Part shown: in pieces, positions 30,350 through 40,400 of the stretch
Numbering within the stretch: position 1 is the stretch's first letter
Layout of the letters: the number at the start of each line of letters is the position of its first letter
Origin: Tritrichomonas musculus
Lineage: Eukaryota > Parabasalia > Tritrichomonadida > Tritrichomonadidae
Assembly: GCA_039105265.1 (NCBI GenBank)
Contig: JAPFFF010000029.1
Location: forward strand, 1,054,001 to 1,118,000
Length of the DNA stretch: 64,000 bases
Direction of reading: 5' to 3'
Position numbers and translations under genes: made by a program
The notes under the pieces: model-generated
The model's database searches: none
What the model saw: the letters and a program-made list of their open reading frames with translations, nothing else
What the model was told of the DNA's origin: nothing

Positions 30350-30763
30350 ATGGCAGTCAAAATCACTCGATTAGCATGCAGTTTTAATCCCCCATCTATC
30401 AGTATTGAATATAGTGATAAATCAAAACAATTACAATATCGTCAATTTCCAGTAGTATTTGGAAATTTCTCTTTACCAGATGCGTTATACACAACACTTG
30501 TGACAGATTATCCAGATTTCTTTAACAGTAATACAATATCTTTAAACAAGCTTAAAAAATTTGTTCAAATTATTATTAAAAAAGCCCCTACTGTTGACTT
30601 ATCAAACGTGGCTCAAACAAATGAGGAAGAATATATAAAGTACAAACAACAAATGAATCGTGAATTTGAAATGAATGCAATTAAACCAGGAGATCCTCAA
30701 TATCAATATGACTTAAGAGCTGATATAGAACCTGATGAACCATGCGAATGGGATGATGAATAA
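30350..30763 (+). CDS. CEP19: CEP19-like centrosomal/ciliary protein
   Basis: The ORF has 137 residues from ATG 30350. The N-terminal block CSFNPPSISIEYSDKSKQLQ followed by YRQFPV matches the CEP19 start, where a [CG]-x-[RS]-FxPPxIxxxY motif opens the protein. The C-terminal block DPQYQYDLRADIE and then EPCEWDDE matches the family's DPNFxYD...GWD ending. The length is near that of human CEP19 (about 160). CEP19 sits at the mother centriole and recruits RABL2 to start intraflagellar transport. Its presence implies a flagellated organism with centriole-like basal bodies. An acttttt-type upstream motif (aaaaagttgaaatgacc) lies at 30309-30325, about 30-40 bases before the ATG. Confidence 0.85.
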   Translation: MAVKITRLACSFNPPSISIEYSDKSKQLQYRQFPVVFGNFSLPDALYTTLVTDYPDFFNSNTISLNKLKKFVQIIIKKAPTVDLSNVAQTNEEEYIKYKQQMNREFEMNAIKPGDPQYQYDLRADIEPDEPCEWDDE

Positions 30764-31089
30764 AATAATACATTTGATGATCAATAAATTTTTAATTCAA
30801 CCAACACATAAGTTATTTGATAAGTAATAATTTTTTTTATAATTTATTAATTGAGAAATATAATAAACAATTTCATTCATGGTAATCCAATTTTTATTTA
30901 TTATGGTTAATGATTATTATTATATCATTTTAATAAATTATTTATGAAGTTACAAATTATTTAGATATAATGCAAGTTTATAAGAAAAAAAATTCTTATT
31001 TTAAAACAAACAAATCCAATAAATATATCATTTCTTTTATCACTTTTAATAATAATATATAAAAATATAAATACAAAAATCAAATATCA
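30764..31089. other. AT-rich spacer between convergent CEP19 and TELO2 genes
   Basis: No gene is visible in these 326 bp. It contains the 3' ends of two convergent genes. Confidence 0.6.
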
Positions 31090-33387
31090 CTACATTGCAG
31101 AAGCACCCGGAATAAGACTATTAAGATCATCTTCATGCCTTTGAGCAAGCAATGCACAAGTTGACTGAGCAATATCTCTGCACATTTCATCAGGATCATT
31201 TTCAGCTTCATTTACCAAATATTCACCAACGTCATCATTTGCTCTGTAATTCTTCATTTCACGCACAGCGCAGGAACAAGCAAATAAAACAGCTCTTCTA
31301 GCGTTTGGTGGCCTGACACCGCTCAAAACAATGACAACTTGGAGTAGATCAGCACACATTCTATCAAGTTCGAGAACAGACTGTCCAGCTGCTTCAACAA
31401 TGATTGCTAATGTTGTCATTGTTTGAGCTGCTTCAAGTCCATCTTCTTCAATTGCTACAGATTCAATATCCATTGCATTCAATATTCCATAAAAATAAAT
31501 GAGCGCACACTTACTGAATTTATTAACAGCACTAACAGCTGTGATTTTAGTTCTGGCTCTGCCCCATCGCCTTGTGTGGGCTTCAATGAGCGTCACAGTC
31601 TTTTTCTCTGGTCGAGGAAGTTCGCTCATTTCTGATGCAGCATAGGCAATGGCTGATATCAATTGAAGCTTTCTCCCGAGGGAATGCGTGCGCTTCTTAC
31701 GGAGTTCAGCAATAACCATCTTTGCCACTGGAATTGGGAAAGTTGTCATTAATGCGACGAGAGCCTGTCGACGATGCTCATCAAAATCATCTTGGTTATA
31801 TTCATTATCAACACTGAGAAGAATTGTGAGCAGTTCTTGACCAAATTGAGTGAGTTCGTTTTCTGTCATCTTTTTGATGATATCTGCTGCTGTTGAAATG
31901 GCTGTTTGGAACTTTTTAAAACGATCTACATCATTTTCATCTGTACGAAATTGGGCGATTAGTTCTCTTGGATGAAGAACACGTGTATCATCATGACCTT
32001 CGTCATCATCAATCGCATAGGGCGTTAATTCTTCATCATCATCGTCATTATCATCATTCTTTTGCTGTTTGAGCTCTTCAGCTTCATCAAATGGTGCATC
32101 AATATCAATATCAGAATCAGATGATTCTTTATCATTGCCATCTTCTTTATTCTCGTCATCAGAATCTTCATTGAGCATCTTTTTATTCATTAATTCTTTT
32201 TCTATTCTATCCATTGGATCGTTCCCGTCTTCCTCTTCTTTGGGATGAAGTTCATCAAATTTGACTGGTTGGTCAGGTAATAAAATAGCTGTTATTGTTT
32301 CACCTATTTGAAGACCAAATCGGCGAATTTCTGGTGATGAAATACTGATATGGGCAGAAACACCAGACATGATTAATGATGTAGCTTTACATGCTTTTAA
32401 CTGATCTTGATTAGTTCGTGGTAAGATACGAAGAATGGCAAGCGATAATTGCCTATGAAGAGCAGTAGACATTTGAGTAATAAGCTTATGACGTGACCAA
32501 ATGTCACCACACTTTTCTAGAGTATTTAGAGCTTCGCCTTGACCGCATAAAAAGTCGACAATAGTGAAAAGAGCACTATCACTTAATACTTTCTGTGTTA
32601 AAAAGTGGGTGGAAATCAGTCGTTTGACTCGGTCGCTCTTTGGATATATAACTGCTAAAACAGAAGATGCAAATGAGCTTTGCTTTTGTTTATGTTCAGA
32701 GCTAGTGGTATCTTCAATAAGAGATAGCAAAAAAGGTGAAATTGCAGATTGATTCAAATGAATTAAATCAGAAGCAGCTTCAGCAACTTCAATAACAGTA
32801 AATTTCCTTTTCCATAAATATTCCATTAAATTTAAAACAGAATATTTTGATAATATAAATGCATCAAGTTTTGTTAAAGATAATGATAATCGTTCGAAAA
32901 ATGGCTGATGCTTAAGTTGCTGAGGTATAGGTTTTTCTTCAAGTGCTGATGCAACACGATCTGGGATCGAAAATATTATTTGCAGGACTTCGTTATAAAT
33001 TATACTTTCGTTACTTTCTTCTTCAAAGCCTCTGCTTTCGAGTCTTTGGCGAGCGATGTCTATTGTTTGCGAATATAACTTCCTTTTTGACCACTTTTTA
33101 AGATACTTTATAGATGCCTCTTTGGATTGTGAATTTTTTAAGCACGATACAATAATTGATAAAACAGAAAATTCAGGTGAAAAAAGCCAAAAATCAATAC
33201 ATTCAAGTTTAACATCAACGGGAAAAAGATTTCCAAAAGTTGGAATAACTGAGGATAAAACTGCTTCAAGATAAGGTTGTAATAATAATTGATCTTCTTT
33301 CAATTGATCAGAAATTGAACGGACAAGTTGCGCTACTTTTTTAACATCACGCTTTTCATCTTTAAGATTTGCTATTTGTGTTTTCAT
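31090..33387 (-). CDS. TELO2: TELO2/Tel2-like protein
   Basis: The ORF has 765 residues from ATG 33387. The N-terminal 380 residues are helical repeats. An acidic, disordered linker follows (about 395-465: many D/E/N). After this comes the conserved Tel2 C-terminal region: a TPYAIDDD segment, DVDRFKKFQTAIST (compare the ERWE-x-AL block of Tel2), RRQALVALMTTFPIPVAKMV, LGRKLQLISAIAYAASEMS and RPEKK. TELO2 works with TTI1 and TTI2 in the TTT complex, which with HSP90 folds and stabilises PIKK kinases (ATM, ATR, mTOR, SMG1). A gaaaaagttgcc element lies upstream on the coding strand (plus-strand 33441-33453), 54 bases before the ATG. Confidence 0.82.
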   Translation of the reverse strand: MKTQIANLKDEKRDVKKVAQLVRSISDQLKEDQLLLQPYLEAVLSSVIPTFGNLFPVDVKLECIDFWLFSPEFSVLSIIVSCLKNSQSKEASIKYLKKWSKRKLYSQTIDIARQRLESRGFEEESNESIIYNEVLQIIFSIPDRVASALEEKPIPQQLKHQPFFERLSLSLTKLDAFILSKYSVLNLMEYLWKRKFTVIEVAEAASDLIHLNQSAISPFLLSLIEDTTSSEHKQKQSSFASSVLAVIYPKSDRVKRLISTHFLTQKVLSDSALFTIVDFLCGQGEALNTLEKCGDIWSRHKLITQMSTALHRQLSLAILRILPRTNQDQLKACKATSLIMSGVSAHISISSPEIRRFGLQIGETITAILLPDQPVKFDELHPKEEEDGNDPMDRIEKELMNKKMLNEDSDDENKEDGNDKESSDSDIDIDAPFDEAEELKQQKNDDNDDDDEELTPYAIDDDEGHDDTRVLHPRELIAQFRTDENDVDRFKKFQTAISTAADIIKKMTENELTQFGQELLTILLSVDNEYNQDDFDEHRRQALVALMTTFPIPVAKMVIAELRKKRTHSLGRKLQLISAIAYAASEMSELPRPEKKTVTLIEAHTRRWGRARTKITAVSAVNKFSKCALIYFYGILNAMDIESVAIEEDGLEAAQTMTTLAIIVEAAGQSVLELDRMCADLLQVVIVLSGVRPPNARRAVLFACSCAVREMKNYRANDDVGEYLVNEAENDPDEMCRDIAQSTCALLAQRHEDDLNSLIPGASAM

Positions 33388-33488
33388 TCAGTGAAAAATA
33401 GATTTTTAATTTTATTTTCTTTTTTGGCCGGCTAAAAATCGGCAACTTTTTCATAGATTACAAAATTATTAGGCTAAATAATGGCCAA

Positions 33489-33531
<43 letters not shown>
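33489..33531. repeat. T16-A27 homopolymer palindrome
   Basis: A run of 16 T is followed immediately by 27 A. The tract can form a perfect hairpin or cruciform, and it lies in the 215-bp gap between TELO2 and the alpha-mannosidase gene. The run length may be affected by assembly. Confidence 0.9.
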
Positions 33532-33602
33532 TAATATAGTGAGTATATACTTTTTAATTAAAATTCATAAGATCTTATGAATTATCATTCAATTTCTCTA
33601 TT

Positions 33603-36600
33603 TCAGTGATGATTTATTCTTTGTCTTCTAGCTTGATTTTTTCTAGTTATGAGGAAAGATATTATTTGGAAAGGCTTTAATTCAACTTCGAACGACAAAG
33701 CACTGTTCTTTCCTTTTGAAATAACCTTCTTTCCAGTTGAGAATGGAACTTCGAGAATTGTTACAACTTCTGGATCGGTCCAATCGTCTGCGCTGAGCAA
33801 TGGGAAAGTAACTGTTGCTTTACGACGAGTTCCAGAAGATTCATATAATCTGCAAATAAATCCATCTTCTTCTTCTGCAATCTTAAGAGTATCAAGAACG
33901 ATATTATGATCAGATACGGTCACAAATTCTTGAGTAGCAGCTAATTTTCCATGCTGTGACTGTTCATTCTTTGTTGTAAGAACTGGTGGTGTTATCAAAT
34001 CTGTGTGAAGATCTTGAATCCTGGCTTCAGAGAAGGTGTTGGGATGGAAGACAGCACGATAAGTGAATTTTCTTTGTCCAAAGTCTTCCCACTGATCTTC
34101 TTGCATAGCAGCCTTTAAGAGAGACATCTTAATTTCACTTTCATGAACATCAAAGCCAGATTTGATATCGCTCATTAGTGTAACGCCACGATCTTGTTCA
34201 GCTAAATCACACCATCTTCCAAATACTTCAAATTTGGCCATATCGCGTCTTGTGTTATTATGTGTAGGACGTTGAAGATTTCCAAATTGAATTCCATAAC
34301 GAGCATTTCTTGATCGAATGTCTGTTGGAAAACTGACCTTCAAATGCTTGTCATGCTGGGTCCAGTTGATGAGAGTTCTGAAATCAATAAATGGATCATT
34401 TTGTGAAAATGTGATTGTTTGGTTGATTGTTGTTGTATAACAATCCTTTCCATCAGATTCTTCACCATTTCGTTTGATATGATAATTGACTTGAACATAA
34501 GAATCAGTAAATTCAAATGAATCTAAAACTGGACCTTCGAGCTGCATTTCGCGATGATAAAGTTGGATGTCCCAAGCTGGATATTGGATTGATCGATCTT
34601 CGTAAAGTAAGAATTGGTTGGCAAGTCTGCCTTCTGCAATATAATCAATTCCTGTCTTTTTGTCAATAACATGTTTGATTCCAAATGTTTTTTCATCAAA
34701 TTCAACTGTGAAGAAAGGTGTTTCAACCTTACGTTCACTTGCATCAAACAAAACTTTATCTGATCCTTTCTTAGTTACAGGATATGATGTTTGGATAAAT
34801 GGCTGATGAATAACATGTTGTTGATATTTCTCATCAAAAGTACGCTCATATTGAGTAGTATTATCGTTATCATAAAGTACAGTTGTAGATTCTTCTTTAT
34901 ATGCCCATCCTCCACTTGGGATCGATTGATCATGAACATATCTATCATGGGAGAGAGTATTGAAGAGAATTTGACCTTCACTACCTTGAATTAAATCAGA
35001 TAATTTTTGAGATAATTCATCTTCTAAGTCTCTTAACAAATCTAAGTCTTTCTGTCCTGCTTCAATTGTTCTAATATTGGCTTCATTAATAGAAGAACCA
35101 GGAATGCAATCGTGGAAGTGGAAAAGAAGAGTATCTTCCCAGACAGGCAAGATTTTATCCAAATATGGTTGGAATGAATCTCTAACTGACTGAGATGGTG
35201 TTGATTGTAATGTATACAAAGTTGTCATCAACCATTCAACATTATGAAGATGGGCTTCAAGATTTCTATTTTGTCTCTTAACTTCTTCGAATGATGTATA
35301 TGTTCCTCTGTGATATTCGAGATATAATTCATCATCCCAAACAGGCAACTGCTTTGATACATTTCTAACTTCTACCATAACTTCCTCGATAGTTCTAAAC
35401 TTAAGACGAGGTACTTCTTGAATACGTGGCAACTCGTTAAAAATGTTGAAATTCCAAACCATTTCTTCGGTAATACCACCACCACCATCACCATTACCTG
35501 ATGTATGTAAGGCAGAAGTTCTGATCAGATCATTTTGCTTGTTTGATTTCCATGTTCCAATAAGTTCTCTAGCTGTTGAAGTTCCAGTATATGTCATTGC
35601 ACTACCCCAGGAACTTGGTGTAGTAATGAAATGACAGTTAACAATTGATCCATCAATTCCTCTCCATTGGAATGTAGAGTAAGGGAAATCGGTATATTCA
35701 CTCCAAGATATTTTAGATGTTACAAACGAGTCAACTTCAGCTTGAAGTAATATCTGTGGAAGATTTGCGTTGAATCCGAAACAATCGGGCAAGAATAAAA
35801 CAGTTTGCTTGAATTCAGGGCCAGCATGCCTATTGAAATATTGTACACCATATAAGATTTGGCGTGCTAATGATTCACCAGATGGATTATTTGTATCTGG
35901 TTCAAGCCACATAAGGCCATTTATATCCCACAAACCTTCTTTTGCTTTCTTTATGACGCGATCAAAGAGTGGTTTAATGTCTTCCTTCATCCATTTATAA
36001 TGCTGTGGTGCTGTAGCAAGGAATTTCCATTGAACTGGATTTTCGAAATCGTGTGGTGGATGTTCTTGGAGGTAAAGCATTGACATTGCAGTATTCGAAA
36101 CTTTGAAATGAGTAATATTAATTGGCCAGAGCCACATTGTATCAATATGAGAATATCCAACTATGCTGATTGTAGGATCACCTTCTTGTGGTTTTGGCAT
36201 TTCTGCTAATCCTTGTTTTAATGTATCAAGGGCAGCTTTCGTTGAGTCGTAAAATGATTTGTACTTGGTATCTTGAAGACGAATATCAAATAAATCGAGA
36301 GGATAGTGAAGTTCTCGAATATCGAGCTTTCTAACTGCTCTATCAACGACACGAAGGAGTTGTGGCTTATCTGGATTAGTATCAGAAAGTTGATTAATGA
36401 TTTCAATTAGGTATCTAAGTCTTTGGTAGAATGCTTCTGTATCTTTGTGAACGAGATATATACCGAAAGTCTGTAATGTATGCATAGCTTTTGCACGGCC
36501 AGAAAAGACACGAAGTTGCAATGTATGATTAGAAAGTTTATCCCAATCGAGCATAGCACCATTATGAAAAGAGTCAATTGCACAAATTTGGGAATCACCA

Positions 36601-37004
36601 ATCCAATATCTTCCCTCTGGCCCTGAGGGAGTATCATCGTCACCTGTGTTTCCAACCCAGTTATTACTAATATCAAATTGAAAGCGAACAAGATGCTGGC
36701 TTTCGTCGTATCCTTCAGGCAATTCTAATTCACCTGTGAAGGCAAGCCATGTATATTTTGTATAATTGAAAGGCAACGGTTTTGAAGCATCAAACGATTC
36801 GAATTTTAATGGTGGATCTTCTGAAAGTGGAGGCATATGTGCAGGTCTAGCATCATTGCATACTTTAGCTTGCTGTGCAGGTCGAAATGCGACATTTCTA
36901 CGCGTATTAATCAATTCGAGATATTTTTGGAATTTGCTAAGTGTATGATCTGGATCAACAACTAAGAGTGGATCACTTACACAAAGTAAGAAGAGAAGAA
37001 ACAT
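33603..37004 (-). CDS. GH38 alpha-mannosidase, MAN2C1-like, with signal peptide
   Basis: This 1133-residue ORF from ATG 37004 begins with MFLLFLLCVS, a short hydrophobic leader. The GH38 catalytic domain starts near 276 with the zinc-binding HIDTMWLWP (286-294; H286 and D288), and LPDCFGFNANLPQ (405-417) carries the nucleophile Asp407. HDCIPGSS near 635 supplies another zinc His. A beta-rich middle and C-terminal region completes the family layout. The N-terminal domain (60-200) and the HDCIPGSS form resemble the cytosolic/lysosomal MAN2C1 class rather than Golgi MAN2A. It trims alpha-linked mannose from N-glycans or free oligosaccharides. The leader suggests secretion or a lysosome-like compartment, unlike animal MAN2C1, which is cytosolic. 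Several N-x-S/T sites also fit a lumenal location. Confidence 0.93.
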   Translation of the reverse strand: MFLLFLLCVSDPLLVVDPDHTLSKFQKYLELINTRRNVAFRPAQQAKVCNDARPAHMPPLSEDPPLKFESFDASKPLPFNYTKYTWLAFTGELELPEGYDESQHLVRFQFDISNNWVGNTGDDDTPSGPEGRYWIGDSQICAIDSFHNGAMLDWDKLSNHTLQLRVFSGRAKAMHTLQTFGIYLVHKDTEAFYQRLRYLIEIINQLSDTNPDKPQLLRVVDRAVRKLDIRELHYPLDLFDIRLQDTKYKSFYDSTKAALDTLKQGLAEMPKPQEGDPTISIVGYSHIDTMWLWPINITHFKVSNTAMSMLYLQEHPPHDFENPVQWKFLATAPQHYKWMKEDIKPLFDRVIKKAKEGLWDINGLMWLEPDTNNPSGESLARQILYGVQYFNRHAGPEFKQTVLFLPDCFGFNANLPQILLQAEVDSFVTSKISWSEYTDFPYSTFQWRGIDGSIVNCHFITTPSSWGSAMTYTGTSTARELIGTWKSNKQNDLIRTSALHTSGNGDGGGGITEEMVWNFNIFNELPRIQEVPRLKFRTIEEVMVEVRNVSKQLPVWDDELYLEYHRGTYTSFEEVKRQNRNLEAHLHNVEWLMTTLYTLQSTPSQSVRDSFQPYLDKILPVWEDTLLFHFHDCIPGSSINEANIRTIEAGQKDLDLLRDLEDELSQKLSDLIQGSEGQILFNTLSHDRYVHDQSIPSGGWAYKEESTTVLYDNDNTTQYERTFDEKYQQHVIHQPFIQTSYPVTKKGSDKVLFDASERKVETPFFTVEFDEKTFGIKHVIDKKTGIDYIAEGRLANQFLLYEDRSIQYPAWDIQLYHREMQLEGPVLDSFEFTDSYVQVNYHIKRNGEESDGKDCYTTTINQTITFSQNDPFIDFRTLINWTQHDKHLKVSFPTDIRSRNARYGIQFGNLQRPTHNNTRRDMAKFEVFGRWCDLAEQDRGVTLMSDIKSGFDVHESEIKMSLLKAAMQEDQWEDFGQRKFTYRAVFHPNTFSEARIQDLHTDLITPPVLTTKNEQSQHGKLAATQEFVTVSDHNIVLDTLKIAEEEDGFICRLYESSGTRRKATVTFPLLSADDWTDPEVVTILEVPFSTGKKVISKGKNSALSFEVELKPFQIISFLITRKNQARRQRINHH

Positions 37005-37498
37005 TTTATAGAAATTTAAAGATTCAATGATTCATATCACATTTTTTTTAAGTCAATAAAATAAGGCCAAATTAAAACGGTTTGGAAATATTTTAGTAAA
37101 TAGATTTGAAATATAATAGTTAAATTAATTCGCATTTTAAATTGATGAGCATAATTGAATTAAAAAAACTATTATATCAAAAAGTTAAACTTTTTAAATT
37201 AATTGCAGTTAAATACAAATTGTGACTCACAAAAAATCGAACTTTTTATTCAAATTTGAATTTATATCGTTTCAAAACAATTCAAATTTACTCTAAGCAA
37301 ACGATATAATTTCAATCATTTTCATATTCATAGGCAATCATCAAAGATCCTTCTGTTGACGTTTATATATCTAATCTTTCAAAGTTATATATTGTTATAA
37401 AAATAAAATTTCAATATATATTTGGTCAAATTAAAACAAATAAAAGATTTACAAAATTTATAAATTAATAATAATAATAATATAACACATCGATAAAT
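37005..37498. other. AT-rich intergenic region upstream of the alpha-mannosidase
   Basis: No gene is visible. An aaaaagttaaactttttaa palindrome lies near 37180-37198. Confidence 0.6.
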
Positions 37499-40400
37499 TT
37501 AAGGTAACACTTTCTTTGCTTCTTTTTGTAACACATTTTTAACAGCATTACCAATTTGTGATCCAGTATAATCTTTTAGAGGTCTAAAAGCGCTTAACAA
37601 AGTCTGAATTGAATTATCTCTTACTGTTTCTATTGCATTTCTCAAAACTTTAGGAGCTTGTTTTCTAATTTTCATTACCTCTTCGAAATCGTCCATATTA
37701 ATTCCAGCCTTCAAAGTTTCATTTTCTTCTTGCATTGGCCTCAATTGCGCATTCATATTAATTTTCTGCATATTTGCCTCTTTCAACTTCTCCAAGAATG
37801 GTTCTTGTAATTTATATGATTCATTAGCCTCATTCATAATATCTTCATAATTTTTAGCTTCCATTTCGTTACACTTCTTTTCAGTCTCTTCCAATTCATT
37901 TTTAATTTCTTCTTGTAAAGAAGCAATTTTTTGTTGAAGTTCTTCAATTTGTGCTTGAGCGTCATCTGTCCTTTTCAATTCTGCCTTTATCTCATCTTCT
38001 TTGAATTCCATTTGTTTCAAAATTTCTTCTTTTTCGAAGGTTGAAGTAGTTTCAATATTCAAAGCTTCAATAAGAAGCTCTTTTTGTCTAAGTTCTTTTT
38101 CTTTATTAATTGAAGCACGAACAACTTGTGCAACACTTTCACGTAGGACGTAATCAGGAAGAGTCAATTCGGATCGATTTGCTTGTTGAATATCAAGACT
38201 TTTAATTAGAGACTCAAGTTTGGAGAATCGTTGACGTGCTAATTCAACCATTTGATTAGCATCTTTAAATCTGATTCTATTATCAACATAACGAAACCTT
38301 CCAGGATCATTTTTGTTCTCTTTCTTGAGCTGGATGAGGATGTCTTCTGGGTTTTCTTCACCTTCTTCTTGTTGTGTTTTCGGCTTGAGTTTTGACTCGA
38401 GTTCTTGTTGCGTCTTTGAAAAAGATGTCTGACTTGCTGTGCCAGAAGATGCAGCTGAGCCTTTCTTTCCTTTCTTCGTCTTAAGCGTGATGGAATTGAG
38501 AATGTCAAGAGAGGCTCCTCCATCGTCATCAAGACCATCGAAGTTGAAGAGATCATCTTCATCGTCATCAAAGAGATTCTTCTTGTTTTTCCCTTTACCT
38601 TTGCTGGCCTTCTTCGAACTCGTGCCGAAAACGTCGAAATTGGAGCTGCTGTCGTCTTCGTCGTCATCAAAGAGCTTCTTCTTCTTGCCACCACCGCTAC
38701 TTCCTTTCTTGGCGGGCTCTGCAGATTCAGAAGAGGCAAACAAGTCATCAACAGAGTTCGGAGTGCTCTTCTTCTTGCCGGCTGCACCTTTCTTGCCTTT
38801 GCCTTTGAGCTTGGTGCTGCTCGCTTTCTTGGCTGTGCTTGGCTTAGGCGCTTCTTGCACTGGAGATGCGTCTTCGTCGTCGTCAAAGAGCTTCTTCTTC
38901 TTGGCCGATGAGGAAGCTGCTGGAGGTGGTGCACTGGGCTCTTCATCATCGTCGAAAAGCTTCTTCTTCTTGGATGGAGCTGGCGCAGCTTTCTTTTTGG
39001 GCGGCGCTTTTTTCTTGCCTTTGGCAGCTGGCTTCGAATCTTTTGAAGCTTTTGCTTCTTCAACAGGAGTCTCTTGCTGCTCCTCTTGAGATGGTTCTGT
39101 TTCCTGTGCTTCTTCTTGCTGCGGTTCCTCTTGTTGAGCTTCTTCTTGCTGCGGTTCCTCTTGTTGAGCTTCTTCTTGCTGCGGTTCCTCTTGTTGAGCT
39201 TCTTCTTGAGGAGGTTCTTCTTGCTGCGGTTCCTCTTGTTGAGCTTCTTCTTGAGGAGGTTCTTCTTGCTGCGGTTCCTCTTGTTGAGCTTCCTCCTGTT
39301 GTGGTTCCTCTTGTTGAGTTTCCTCCTGTTGTGGTTCTTCTTGAGGAGGCTCTTCTTGTTGAGTTTCTTCTTGTTGAGTTTCTTCTTGTTGAACTTCTTC
39401 TTGAGGAGGTTCTTCTTGTTGAACTTCCTCTTGAGGAGGTTCTTCTTGAGGAGGCTCTTCTTGTTGAGTTTCTTCTTGTTGAACTTCTTCTTGTTGAGTT
39501 TCTTCTTGTTGAACTTCTTCTTGAGGAGGTTCTTCTTGTTGAACTTCTTCTTGAGGAGGTTCTTCTTGTTGAACTTCCTCTTGAGGAGGTTCTTCTTGAG
39601 GAGGCTCTTCTTGTTGAGTTTCTTCTTGTTGAACTTCTTCTTGTTGAGTTTCTTCTTGTTGAACTTCTTCTTGTTGAGTTTCTTCTTGTTGAACTTCTTC
39701 TTGTTGAGTTTCTTCTTGTTGAACTTCTTCTTGAGGAGGTTCTTCTTGTTGAACTTCCTCTTGAGGAGGTTCTTCTTGAGGAGGCTCTTCTTGTTGAGTT
39801 TCTTCTTGTTGAACTTCTTCTCGTTGAGTTTCTTCTTGTTGAACTTCTTCTCGTTGAGCTTCCTCTTGTTGTGGTTCCTCTTGCTGAACTTCTTCTTGCT
39901 GAACTTCTTCTTGCTGAACTTCTTCTTGAGGATGTTCTTCTTGCTGAACTTCCTCTTGTTGAACTTCTTCTTGCTGAACTTCTTCTTGCTGAACTTCTTC
40001 TTGCTGAACTTCTTCTTGCTGAACTTCTTCTTGCTGAACTTCTTCTTGCTGAACTTCTTCTTGCTGAGCTTCTTCTTGTTGTGGTTCCTCTTGCTGAACT
40101 TCTTCTTGCTGAACTTCTTCTTGCTGAGCTTCTTCTTGTTGTGGTTCCTCTTGCTGAACTTCTTCTTGCTGAACTTCTTCTTGCTGAACTTCTTCTTGCT
40201 GAACTTCTTCTTGCTGAACTTCTTCTTGCTGAACTTCTTCTTGCTGAGCTTCTTCTTGTTGTGGTTCCTCTTGCTGAGCTTCTTCTTGTTGTGGTTCCTC
40301 TTGCTGAGCTTCTTCTTGTTGTGGTTCCTCTTGCTGAGCTTCTTCTTGAGGATGTTCTTCTTGCTGAGCTTCTTCTTGTTGTGGTTCCTCTTGCTGAACT

